Shown here piece by piece: positions 55,105 through 63,431 of a DNA stretch of 64,000 bases. The notes under the pieces are model-generated. The model searched no databases. It saw only the letters and a list, made by a program, of their open reading frames with translations, and had not been told where the DNA came from. The translations under genes and the position numbers were made by a program. This DNA comes from Heterotrichella gracilis. Taxonomy: Eukaryota; Sar; Xanthophyceae; Tribonematales; Xanthonemataceae. Every line of letters starts with the position of its first letter. Position 1 is the stretch's first letter. The stretch is taken from assembly GCA_032358255.1 (NCBI GenBank), contig JAULBX010022186.1:124001-188000 (forward strand). Direction: 5' to 3'.

Positions 55105-55140
55105 AGCGTAGCGCCTTTTTATCTGTGTGTCTATGTGGTT
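55105..55140. repeat. Dispersed repeat fragment (ACATAGACACACAGAT)
   Basis: The minus strand reads AACCACATAGACACACAGAT followed by AAAAAGGCGCTACGC, matching the intergenic repeat style AACCACATAGACACATAG seen in many Bacteroidota. Only part of a full unit is present. Confidence 0.45.
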
Positions 55141-55179
55141 TAAATTTGTAATAGTGGTAAATCCTAAAGTTTAATTCTT

Positions 55180-55187
55180 TATTTTTG
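55180..55187 (+). promoter_or_regulatory. -7 promoter element of mgtE
   Basis: TATTTTTG matches TAnnTTTG exactly, 14 bases before the ATG at 55202, so the transcript would have a very short leader. Confidence 0.55.
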
Positions 55188-55201
55188 CGTGACTTTAAAA
55201 C

Positions 55202-56554
55202 ATGCAATTCGAGATCACATCTGAATTTATAGACAGCATTAAAACTGCCGTCGAAGAAAAGAACAATGTTTTTTTAAAGGAGCAATTAAATGAATTTTAT
55301 GCTCAGGATATTGCTATTATCATCAACCAGCTTAATCTTAACCAGGCCGCGTACATTTACGAGTTACTGGATGATGAAATAGCCCCGAATGTTCTCTTAG
55401 AATTAGATGACGATAAGCGTGAAGATCTCTTAACAACCTTTAGTAGCAAGCAAATTGCCGAGCAGTTAGATAACATGCAGAGTGATGACGCTGCCGATGT
55501 TATTGCCGAACTCCCCGAGAACAGGCAGGAAGAGGTACTTTCGCACATTGAGGATATTGAACAGGCAAGTGATATTGCCGAATTGATCAATTACGAAGAA
55601 GGTACTGCGGGATCTTTAATGGCAAAGGAGTTGGTGAGTATTTATGCCTTTGAGACCGTTAACGCCTGTATTGAAGAAATTAGGAAGCAAACAGATAACG
55701 TAGATGTTATGTACGCCGTGTATGTGGTTGATAACAACGAACGTTTAATTGGAATGCTTTCTTTAAAGAAATTGATCATTTCGCATCCGTTAGCAAGAGT
55801 AGAAGAAATATACGAACCCGATATTCAATTTGTAAAAACAAGCACCACCAGCGAAGAAGTTGCAGAGATCATGCAAAAATACGATCTGGTTGTTTTGCCG
55901 GTAATTGACCAATTAGGCAGATTAGTGGGTAGAATTACCATTGACGATGTGTTTGATGTGATAAGGGATAATGCCGATGAGAATATCCAGCGTATGAGTG
56001 GTATCTCTGATGACGTGGATTCGAACGACCGCTTGTGGCGTTTATCGCGCGCGCGTATTCCATGGTTATTGGTGGGCATGTGTGGTGGTATTGTAGGCTC
56101 TCGCATTATTGGTAGCTACGAAGAGCAGATCAAGATCCATCCCGAAATGGCTTATTTTATTCCCTTAATTGGTGCCATGGGCGGTAATGTTGGGGTGCAA
56201 AGTAGCGCTATTATCGTGCAAGGTCTTGCAAATAATACGCTTTTGGGAGATAAGATCATGCCAAAATTGGCCAAAGAGCTGGGAGTAGGGGTTATTAACG
56301 GCTTAATTTGTTCTATTTTAATTTGTGGTTATTCTTTTTTAATTGAAGACTGGCAATTGGCTGCTACCGTGAGCGTAGCACTTTTTACCGTTATTTTATG
56401 TGCCTCTTTTTTAGGGACTTTTGTGCCATTGACCATGAACCGCTTTAAAATAAATCCGGCCCTTGCTACAGGACCTTTTGTTACTACTTTAAACGACATT
56501 ATTGGAATTACCATTTATTTTTTAATGGGGAGGTTGCTTTATACCTCTTTTTAA
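55202..56554 (+). CDS. mgtE: MgtE-family magnesium transporter
   Basis: 450 residues. Helical N-domain (about 1-125), two CBS domains (about 130-260; LIGMLSLKKLI and LVGRITIDDVFDVI) and five membrane helices with the pore motifs IPLIGAMGGNVGVQSSAIIVQG and GPFVTTLNDIIGI. The Asp in LNDIIG coordinates Mg2+. The N- and CBS domains close the channel when cytosolic magnesium is high. Monocistronic, own -7 element. Confidence 0.95.
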   Translation: MQFEITSEFIDSIKTAVEEKNNVFLKEQLNEFYAQDIAIIINQLNLNQAAYIYELLDDEIAPNVLLELDDDKREDLLTTFSSKQIAEQLDNMQSDDAADVIAELPENRQEEVLSHIEDIEQASDIAELINYEEGTAGSLMAKELVSIYAFETVNACIEEIRKQTDNVDVMYAVYVVDNNERLIGMLSLKKLIISHPLARVEEIYEPDIQFVKTSTTSEEVAEIMQKYDLVVLPVIDQLGRLVGRITIDDVFDVIRDNADENIQRMSGISDDVDSNDRLWRLSRARIPWLLVGMCGGIVGSRIIGSYEEQIKIHPEMAYFIPLIGAMGGNVGVQSSAIIVQGLANNTLLGDKIMPKLAKELGVGVINGLICSILICGYSFLIEDWQLAATVSVALFTVILCASFLGTFVPLTMNRFKINPALATGPFVTTLNDIIGITIYFLMGRLLYTSF

Positions 56555-56588
56555 CCCTAAAAACCCTTATTTTCTGTAAAAACAAAAT

Positions 56589-56607
56589 CCCCGACCATTG
56601 GTCAGGG
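56589..56607 (-). terminator. Intrinsic terminator of tRNA-Glu
   Basis: On the minus strand CCC.GACC (56607-56600) pairs with GGTC.GGG (56596-56589) around three bases, with one internal mismatch, and is followed by TTTTGTTTTT. Confidence 0.75.
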
Positions 56608-56623
56608 ATCTGCTTCTTATCTG

Positions 56624-56695
56624 TAGCCCGTACGGGAATCGAACCCGTGTTTCATCCGTGAAAGGGACGTGTCCTAACCCCTAGACGAACGGGCC
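56624..56695 (-). tRNA. tRNA-Glu (anticodon TTC)
   Basis: The minus strand folds as a cloverleaf. Acceptor GGCCCGT pairs with ACGGGCT (one G-U pair) and the discriminator is A. D-arm with AGGGGTTAGG, anticodon stem CGTCC/GGATG around CTTTCAC (anticodon TTC), T-arm ACGGG-TTCGATT-CCCGT. CCA is not encoded. A terminator follows at once. Confidence 0.97.
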
Positions 56696-56890
56696 AAAAT
56701 TAATTGGAGTGCAAAATTAGTAATTTATTTAAAACAATCAAAAATATTTTCAATTATTAGATTTTTTAAGATTTGTTCATTTTTTTTCAAATAAAACGAA
56801 AGTTGCCGAATCTGGTATATTCCAAAAATAAAATCTATTTCTATTTTACTGAATATCATCATATTGTTGTAATACTACGTTTTAAAGCAA

Positions 56891-56910
56891 TAGTATACTA
56901 CAATTTGTAG
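56891..56910 (+). promoter_or_regulatory. Candidate operator palindromes before imuA
   Basis: TAGTATACTA (56891-56900) is a perfect palindrome and overlaps CTACAATTTGTAG (56898-56910), another perfect one (6+1+6). ATACTAC recurs upstream (56872-56878). They lie 27-46 bases before the imuA ATG, where a repressor of an SOS-like unit would sit. The cognate regulator is not in the window. Confidence 0.5.
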
Positions 56911-56936
56911 CTATATTTATATTCGGAGAAAAGGTG

Positions 56937-57665
56937 ATGCGTTTGGCGGATAAGGATATAATAGAACAACTACAAAAACAAATACTTGTTTTACAAGGAA
57001 ATCATAAGCCGGGTAGTGAACAATTAAGTGTAGGTCTTGGTGAAATTGAAACAGCTTTTCCGGGAAAGGTCTTTCCACGCGCTGCCGTTCATGAACTTAT
57101 CAGTTCATCAGCAGAAGATGCATCAAGTACCAATGGATTTATTTCGGTAATACTTGGTAAGCTTATGCAAAAAAACGGATGTTGTATCTGGATAAGCAAC
57201 AAACGAAAAATTTTTCCACCGGCTTTAAAAGCTTTTGGTATTGATCCTGAACGAATTTTATTTGTTGATGCATGGAAAGTGAAAGACGCTTTATGGACCC
57301 TTGAAGAAGCTTTGAAGTGCGATGCATTAACTGCAGTTGTTGGAGAAATAAGCGAGATCAGTTTTAATGATTCGCGCCGCCTACAACTTGCCGTAGAAAA
57401 AAGTAAAGTAACCGGATTTATTCACCGTCAACAGCCAAAAACCATTAATGCAGTAGCCTGTGTTTCGCGCTGGAAGATCAGTCCGGTTGCAAGTATTCTG
57501 CCCGGTAAAATGCCCGGCGTTGGATTTCCGAGATGGGATGTTGAACTTTTGAAAGTAAGAAATGGCCAAACAGGTAAATGGTTATTACAATGGTCGCCAA
57601 AAGGATTAGAATATATCTCTGAACAACTTACTACAACAAAAATGTATGAACGGGAAACCGCGTAA
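56937..57665 (+). CDS. imuA: ImuA-like RecA-fold protein
   Basis: 242 residues from ATG 56937 (GTG just upstream is possible); GGAG lies at 56925-56928. The N-terminal KDIIEQLQKQILVLQG and the central RecA/SulA-like core (GVGLGEIETAFPG... VHELIS, CIWISNKRKIFPPAL, ILFVDAWKVKDALWTLEEAL) match ImuA. It lacks an intact Walker A. With ImuB and DnaE2 it forms the error-prone translesion complex. Two bases separate it from imuB. Confidence 0.87.
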   Translation: MRLADKDIIEQLQKQILVLQGNHKPGSEQLSVGLGEIETAFPGKVFPRAAVHELISSSAEDASSTNGFISVILGKLMQKNGCCIWISNKRKIFPPALKAFGIDPERILFVDAWKVKDALWTLEEALKCDALTAVVGEISEISFNDSRRLQLAVEKSKVTGFIHRQQPKTINAVACVSRWKISPVASILPGKMPGVGFPRWDVELLKVRNGQTGKWLLQWSPKGLEYISEQLTTTKMYERETA

Positions 57666-57667
57666 GG

Positions 57668-59158
57668 ATGGCACGTATAGTAGTAATATGGTTTCCGCAT
57701 TTAATAACAGACAGGATGCTTCGCCGGCAGCCCGAATTAAAAGATTCGCCATTTGCTCTTGTAAATAATGAAAGAGGCAGACGTGTTGTAAAAGCTGTAA
57801 ATAAAATTGCGCAAAGCAAAGGTGTATTTACCGGAATGGTAGTTGCCGATTGTAGAGCATTGGTGCCTGACCTGCAACTATTCGATTATGATGAAGTGCA
57901 ACCTAAAAAGTTATTAATGTCTTTAGCCGAATGGTGCATACGCTACACACCATTTGTTTCTATTGATGAAGATGGTTTAATACTCGATGCAAGTGGCTGC
58001 ACCCATTTATGGGGCGGAGAACAAGGCTATTTAAGAGAGATCCACACGCGCTTTAAAAATTTTGGATATCATATACGAATGGGTATGGCCGATACAATTG
58101 GCTGCGCCTGGGCTTTGTGTCACTTCGGAAAAAATGGTTCTATCATTAAAGAAGGAAAACAATCAGAGGCTATAAGTAGTTTACCTTCTGCGGCACTGCG
58201 TTTAGAACAAAGTGCATGGGAAAGATTAGAAAAACTTGGATTAAAAACAATTGATAGTTTTATGACCATGCCAAGAACTGCGTTGCGTCGCCGTTTTGGA
58301 CAAGGTCTGCTAACACGATTAGACCAGGCATTAGGCGCAGAAATGGAAATGCTCACGCCTATAAAACCAATCTCCCCTTTCGAAGAACGTTTACCAAGTA
58401 TAGAACCCATTCGCACTGCACCGGGAATTGAAATCGCCTTAAAGAATTTATTGACGATTTTGTGTGAACGATTAACAAAAGAAAGTAAAGGTTTGCGTAA
58501 ATGTGAATTACGTTGTTACCGCATAGATGGTAATATTCAGAAAATTGAAATTGGTACTAACAGGCCAACACGAAATGTTATTCATTTATTTAAATTGTTC
58601 GAACTTAAGATACAAACTATAGAACCCGATCTTGGTATTGAATTATTTATTTTGGAAGCACCTGTTGTAGAAGAGCTTTTAAGTTCGCAGGACGCTCTGT
58701 GGACCATGAGCAGCGCCAGCGAAGCAGCTGTTGCAGAATTAATAGATAAACTTGCAGGCAAAATAGGAAGCAATGCTATACATCGTTATTTGCCCTCACA
58801 ACATTATTGGCCGGAAAGAAGTGTAAGAGAAACTTCATCGCTTAGCGAAAAAGCAGATTCAGAATGGAGAACCGATCTGCCAAGACCGTTACATCTATTA
58901 CCAAAGCCCGAATACATAGAAGTGAGTGTTCCTATGCCTGATTATCCACCCTTGTTATTTCATTATAAAGGCATTCGGCATACAGTAAAAAAAGCAGATG
59001 GCCCTGAACGCATAGAACAAGAGTGGTGGATGCAGGAAGGGCAATACAGGGATTATTATTGTGTAGAAGATGAAAATGGCGCGCGCTATTGGTTGTTTCG
59101 TTTGGGTGATTATAGCAGTGGTAATCCAAAATGGTTCATACATGGGTTTTTTACATGA
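57668..59158 (+). CDS. imuB: ImuB, catalytically inactive Y-family polymerase homologue
   Basis: 496 residues. Y-family palm/fingers fold with KAVNKIAQSKGVFTGMVVADCRAL and GMADTIGCAWALCHFG, but the N-terminal strand reads ARIVVIWFPHLI without the metal-binding Asp and the second site is VSIDEDGLILDASG, so catalysis is not expected. This is the mark of ImuB, which bridges DnaE2 to the sliding clamp. The C-terminal part (about 400-496) binds partners. Ends in ATGA that overlaps the dnaE2 start. Confidence 0.9.
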   Translation: MARIVVIWFPHLITDRMLRRQPELKDSPFALVNNERGRRVVKAVNKIAQSKGVFTGMVVADCRALVPDLQLFDYDEVQPKKLLMSLAEWCIRYTPFVSIDEDGLILDASGCTHLWGGEQGYLREIHTRFKNFGYHIRMGMADTIGCAWALCHFGKNGSIIKEGKQSEAISSLPSAALRLEQSAWERLEKLGLKTIDSFMTMPRTALRRRFGQGLLTRLDQALGAEMEMLTPIKPISPFEERLPSIEPIRTAPGIEIALKNLLTILCERLTKESKGLRKCELRCYRIDGNIQKIEIGTNRPTRNVIHLFKLFELKIQTIEPDLGIELFILEAPVVEELLSSQDALWTMSSASEAAVAELIDKLAGKIGSNAIHRYLPSQHYWPERSVRETSSLSEKADSEWRTDLPRPLHLLPKPEYIEVSVPMPDYPPLLFHYKGIRHTVKKADGPERIEQEWWMQEGQYRDYYCVEDENGARYWLFRLGDYSSGNPKWFIHGFFT

Positions 59159-62100
59159 CCCTTCGACAAGCTCAGGATATGGCGTATACAGAGTTACAAA
59201 TAACAAGCAATTTTAGTTTCCTAAGAGGAGGTTCGCATCCTGAGGAACTCATTGAACAAGCAATAGCCCTGGGCTATACAGAAATTGCCATCACCGATCA
59301 TAATACATTAGCTGGAATTGTTCGCGCGTATAAAGCCGCCAAAAATAAATCAATAAGAATTATTCCCGCAGCCAGATTGAATTTGTTGGATGGCCCGAGT
59401 TTATTAGCGTATCCAACTACTAAAGAAGCATACGCCAATTTATCGGGACTATTATCTGAAGGAAATTTAAGAGCGGAAAAAGGAGATTGCCATTTATACA
59501 AAGCAGATGTTTACCGTTATGCGCAAGGAATAAAATTTATTATTGTACCACCGGCATCTTTAAATGAAAATTTTGAATTTGAAAAAGAATTTGAAGTCGC
59601 TGTAAAAGAATATAAATTAAACCTTGGAACCGAAGTTTTTTTAGGAGTAATAAGATCTTACCAGGCAAACGACAGTAAAAAACTGTACAAACTTTCAGAA
59701 TTAGCGCAACTCTACAAAATACATTTGGTTGCAATGAATGATGTACATTATCATTCACCCGAACGTAGAGAGTTACAGGATGTGATCACCTGCGTAAGAG
59801 AAAAAAGTACTATTTACAATGCCGGATTTAAATTGTATCAAAACGCAGAACGTTATTTAAAAACTGCCGATGAAATGAAACGTTTGTTCGCACAATATCC
59901 CGAAGCTATTGAGAACACACAAATAATTGCCAAAGCCTGTACCTTCTGTTTAAGCGAATTAAAATATGTTTATCCGGAAGAAATAACCAGCGAAGGACGA
60001 ACACCACAGGAAGAATTAGTTTATCTCACCTGGAAAGGAGCGAATGAAAAATTCGATAATAACATTCCTGAAAAAGTAAAAGTAAATATTGAATATGAAT
60101 TAGGATTTATTGGGCGTAAAGATTATGCCGCTTATTTTTTAACCGTGTATGATTTTGTAAAATTTGCGCGAGACCAAAATATATTATGCCAGGGTAGGGG
60201 ATCGGCCGCTAACTCAACAGTTTGTTATTGTTTGGGTGTTACTTCTGTGGATCCTTCCAAATTTAATTTGTTGTTCAGTCGTTTTATGTCTGATGCCCGC
60301 GACGAACCACCGGATATAGATGTAGATTTTGAACACGAGCGTCGTGAAGAAGTGATCCAATACATTTATGAGAAATATGGTAGAGGTAGGGCTGCTATTG
60401 TTGCTACGGTAACACAGCTGCATTACAAAGGCGCGGTGCGCGATGTGGCTAAAGCAATGGGACTATCTTTGGATGCGGTTGGAAGTTTATCAAATTCCGG
60501 GTGGGAATTCACAGAAGAATGGCATAAAGGGAAAAGCGTTTCTTCATCGGGCTTTGATGCAAATGATAAACACTTGCTAAAAGTTTTAGATCTGACCCAG
60601 CAATATATAGATTTTCCAAGGCAGTTAGGGCAGCACACCGGCGGCTTTGTTATTACACGCGGAAAGATAACAGACCTTTGCCCAATACTAAATGCGCGAA
60701 TGGAAAATCGCATTAATATTGAATGGAATAAAGATGATATTGAAATATTGGGCTTTATGAAAGTAGACGTTTTGGCATTGGGAATGTTAACTTGTATAAG
60801 GAAAGGATTTGATATGGCAAAAGAACATTATGATCTTGACCTAACGCTTGCCAACATACCGCAGGATGATGATAAGGTTTATGAAATGGTCAGTCATGCT
60901 GATACGATAGGTGTTTTTCAAATAGAAAGCCGGGCACAAATGAGTATGCTGCCACGGTTGCGACCAAAATGTTTTTATGATCTTGTTATTGAAGTGGCAA
61001 TTGTAAGACCGGGACCTATACAGGGAGATATGGTTCATCCTTATTTGAGAAGGCGCGAAGGAAAAGAAAAAGTAGAATTTCCTTCAAAAGAACTGGAAGC
61101 AATTTTAGGAAGAACATTGGGCGTACCCTTATTCCAGGAACAGGCCATGGAAATTGCAATTGTTGCTGCAGGTTTTACACCGGCAGAAGCAGATGAACTG
61201 CGAAGAAGCATGGCCACATTCAAAGCCAAGGGCATGGTAAAGAACTTCGAAAAAAAATTGGTGGATGGTATGACAAAAAAAGGTTATACCGAAGAATTTG
61301 CCAAGCGAGTATTTAATCAATTAAAAGGTTTTGGTAGTTATGGTTTTCCCGAGAGCCATGCTGTAAGTTTTGCCTTACTTGTATATATCTCATCCTGGAT
61401 GAAATGTTATTACCCTGATATTTTTGCTGCAGCATTATTGAACTCTCAGCCAATGGGTTTTTACCAGCCCGCACAAATAATTTCAGATGCCCGAAAACAT
61501 GGTGTTGTTGTTAGGCCTGTTGATATTAATCATTCTAATTGGGATTGCACTTTAGAAGAGAAAGAAGGTAAATACTGTGCACTAAGATTAGGATTAAGAC
61601 AAGTAAAAGGTTTGAAGGAAAACGATATGCAGATAGTAATAGCAGCGCGTGATTCTGGCTTTAACCGCATAGCACAATTATTGGATGCAGGCGTGCCACT
61701 ATCTGCACTTGAACATTTGGCAGATGCTGATGCTTTTCGATCTATTGGGTTAGACAGGCGAAAAGCACTTTGGGAGATAGCATCGTTAAGTGATCATTTA
61801 ACCGGCTTATTTGCCGGACTACAAGCTGATAATACAATTGAAAAAACAATTGAGTTACCTGAAATGAACTTAGCAGAACATGTGATAGAAGATTACAGAA
61901 CAATTTCGCTGTCATTAAAAGCACATCCTGTAAGTTTTGCCAGAGATAAATTAGCATTGTTAAAAGTGATCACAACCGCTGAACTGGCTAATTGTGAGAA
62001 TGGAAAGTTTGTGAGGGTTTCAGGCTTGGTATTAGTTCGGCAACGGCCCGGCACCGCAAGCGGTATTTGTTTTATTACGATTGAAGATGAAACAGGAACA

Positions 62101-62412
62101 TCTAACCTTGTTGTATTTAAGAATTTATTCCATCAATACAGGAAAGAGATCGTGCATTGCCGTTTACTAATGGTAGATGGTAAAGTGCAAAAAGAAGGAG
62201 AAGTGATACACGTTGTAGTACGAAAATGCTATGATCTTTCAGGATTGTTATTACCAATTGCCAATTCACAGGCAAGGGCTTCAGAGGATCAAAGTGTAGA
62301 TCACGCGAGTAGCGCACCGGGAGTAGATAAATCGGCAAAAGAACTTCTTAAATCTAACAACGGAGCTTCATTTCAGTACGATGTATTTCACGGCGGCAGA
62401 AATTTCCATTAA
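59155..62412 (+). CDS. dnaE2: Error-prone DNA polymerase DnaE2 (ImuC)
   Basis: 1085 residues from the ATGA-coupled ATG 59155, or 1077 from ATG 59179 (MAYTELQITSNF, the conserved family start). PHP domain at the N-terminus (LQITSNFSFLRGGSHPEEL, ITDHNTLAGIV), C-family polymerase core with CQGRGSAANSTVCYCLG and DEPPDIDVDFEHERR (catalytic Asp pair), fingers GFGSYGFPESHAVSFALLVY and a C-terminal OB domain ending FHGGRNFH, typical of DnaE2. Copies past lesions as part of the ImuA-ImuB-DnaE2 mutasome. The first eight residues from 59155 (MTLRQAQD) come from a dispersed repeat (59159-59176). Confidence 0.94.
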   Translation: MTLRQAQDMAYTELQITSNFSFLRGGSHPEELIEQAIALGYTEIAITDHNTLAGIVRAYKAAKNKSIRIIPAARLNLLDGPSLLAYPTTKEAYANLSGLLSEGNLRAEKGDCHLYKADVYRYAQGIKFIIVPPASLNENFEFEKEFEVAVKEYKLNLGTEVFLGVIRSYQANDSKKLYKLSELAQLYKIHLVAMNDVHYHSPERRELQDVITCVREKSTIYNAGFKLYQNAERYLKTADEMKRLFAQYPEAIENTQIIAKACTFCLSELKYVYPEEITSEGRTPQEELVYLTWKGANEKFDNNIPEKVKVNIEYELGFIGRKDYAAYFLTVYDFVKFARDQNILCQGRGSAANSTVCYCLGVTSVDPSKFNLLFSRFMSDARDEPPDIDVDFEHERREEVIQYIYEKYGRGRAAIVATVTQLHYKGAVRDVAKAMGLSLDAVGSLSNSGWEFTEEWHKGKSVSSSGFDANDKHLLKVLDLTQQYIDFPRQLGQHTGGFVITRGKITDLCPILNARMENRINIEWNKDDIEILGFMKVDVLALGMLTCIRKGFDMAKEHYDLDLTLANIPQDDDKVYEMVSHADTIGVFQIESRAQMSMLPRLRPKCFYDLVIEVAIVRPGPIQGDMVHPYLRRREGKEKVEFPSKELEAILGRTLGVPLFQEQAMEIAIVAAGFTPAEADELRRSMATFKAKGMVKNFEKKLVDGMTKKGYTEEFAKRVFNQLKGFGSYGFPESHAVSFALLVYISSWMKCYYPDIFAAALLNSQPMGFYQPAQIISDARKHGVVVRPVDINHSNWDCTLEEKEGKYCALRLGLRQVKGLKENDMQIVIAARDSGFNRIAQLLDAGVPLSALEHLADADAFRSIGLDRRKALWEIASLSDHLTGLFAGLQADNTIEKTIELPEMNLAEHVIEDYRTISLSLKAHPVSFARDKLALLKVITTAELANCENGKFVRVSGLVLVRQRPGTASGICFITIEDETGTSNLVVFKNLFHQYRKEIVHCRLLMVDGKVQKEGEVIHVVVRKCYDLSGLLLPIANSQARASEDQSVDHASSAPGVDKSAKELLKSNNGASFQYDVFHGGRNFH
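59159..59176. repeat. Fragment of a CCCTTCGACAAGCTCAGG repeat at the imuB/dnaE2 junction
   Basis: CCCTTCGACAAGCTCAGG lies between the imuB stop and the conserved dnaE2 start. In its sense it reads TLRQAQD and in antisense PELVEG, the well-known peptide signature of a repeat found in very many genomes. Confidence 0.7.
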
Positions 62413-62480
62413 AGATTGTTGGCTTTTTTTGAGGCGTTGAGGCCAAAATAGAAGAAAAAGAATTGAGTGAAAATAAGACC

Positions 62481-62735
62481 TTACTTTAAATAGATCAATT
62501 TCACCGGTTTTTCTGACCTCGGTACAACCGATGTTGTAACAGGGCTAACAGGCTGTGATTTGGTAACAATGCTACTTGTTGGTTCAACCGAATTAGTTGA
62601 AGGAAGACTGATCGTCTTTTCTATAGGCATATCGATCTTAGGGTTAGGGCTGCGTTTACAACTGGTTAAATAAATAATACCAAAGATGATAAACCAAGCT
62701 GTAAAGAATATTCTGATTATTTTGATAAGGTCCAT
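62481..62735 (-). CDS. Small lipoprotein, hypothetical
   Basis: 84 residues: hydrophobic signal with lipobox IIYLTSCK, then a Pro/Ser/Thr/Val-rich tail (for example SLPSTNSVEPTSSIV) without fold. Possibly a surface or periplasmic spacer peptide. Not recognised. A structured leader candidate precedes it on the same strand. Confidence 0.6.
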   Translation of the reverse strand: MDLIKIIRIFFTAWFIIFGIIYLTSCKRSPNPKIDMPIEKTISLPSTNSVEPTSSIVTKSQPVSPVTTSVVPRSEKPVKLIYLK

Positions 62736-62764
62736 TTTACTTAATTTTAAATATTTAGGAAAAT

Positions 62765-62837
62765 GAAAGCGACTGCTTTTTCATGGATCGAAAGGTAAAC
62801 AAATCATGTTTGCACTTTACCCTTCGAGGTTGCTTTC
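62765..62837 (-). other. Long imperfect hairpin, unknown role
   Basis: GAAAGCGAC (62765-62773) pairs with GTTGCTTTC (62829-62837), and TCGAAAGGTAAA (62788-62799) with TTTACCCTTCGA (62816-62827), leaving a 14-base bulge on one side and a 16-base loop. Each arm has one imperfect pair. It lies between the response regulator and the small lipoprotein on the minus strand and could be a terminator, a leader or an RNA element. Confidence 0.45.
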
Positions 62838-62940
62838 AGTTCCGCTATTATCTAATTTCAAGTTTAATGCCAGTAAAAATGGGCAAATAATAAGGTTTGA
62901 TGGAGAGTATTTTCCTCTTAACTGTAGAATATATGCACGC

Positions 62941-63366
62941 TTAGCTATATTCGCTTGGCGCAATACATTCCTGCCAGTATTCCATTATTTTTTTAATGGT
63001 ATTTTCAAGTTTTTCAAAACTGTGGGGCTTAATAAAAAAACCTTGCACCGATAAAGCATAAGCATCTATTACCGATTGTTTTGTGGAAGTTGTAGTGAAA
63101 AATAAATAGGGAATGCATTTTACATGCAACAATTCGTTGGTATGCACTTTTGTTCTGAGTTCAAAACCATTGATCTTTGGCATATTAATATCTGAGAGGA
63201 TAAGAAAAGGTATGATATCTGTTTTATTCAAATATTCGAGCGCTGTATTTCCATCTTTAAAAAATACAATATCATTTTTATAATTTAATTTCTTAAATAT
63301 TTCACCAAGCATATATTGGTCATCTTCATCATCTTCTATTACTACAACCGGTCCGTTTTTGTTCAT
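62941..63366 (-). CDS. Stand-alone response regulator receiver protein
   Basis: 141 residues, receiver domain only. Acidic pair Asp12/Asp13 (EDDEDDQYML), phospho-acceptor Asp59 (LSDINMPKINGF), Thr near 91 (FFTTTS) and Lys113 (FIKPHS): all needed residues are present. It lacks an output domain, so it acts by binding another protein, probably in a phosphorelay or motility/adhesion control. No kinase is adjacent. Confidence 0.92.
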   Translation of the reverse strand: MNKNGPVVVIEDDEDDQYMLGEIFKKLNYKNDIVFFKDGNTALEYLNKTDIIPFLILSDINMPKINGFELRTKVHTNELLHVKCIPYLFFTTTSTKQSVIDAYALSVQGFFIKPHSFEKLENTIKKIMEYWQECIAPSEYS

Positions 63367-63381
63367 ATTTTTTTATTTTAA

Positions 63382-63413
63382 AAAGCTTCGATCTAATTAA
63401 AGACCGAAGCTTT
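63382..63413 (-). terminator. Intrinsic terminator after the ice-binding-like gene
   Basis: AAAGCTTCG (63413-63405 on minus) pairs with CGAAGCTTT (63390-63382), with a T-rich tail toward 63370. It separates the DUF3494 gene from the response regulator. Confidence 0.85.
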
Positions 63414-63431
63414 GTTTATTAATTATTTTAA

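Noticed and set aside
62806-63054. An 82-codon plus-strand frame overlapping the response regulator
   Set aside because: It runs antisense into a well-supported receiver gene and shows no coding character of its own.
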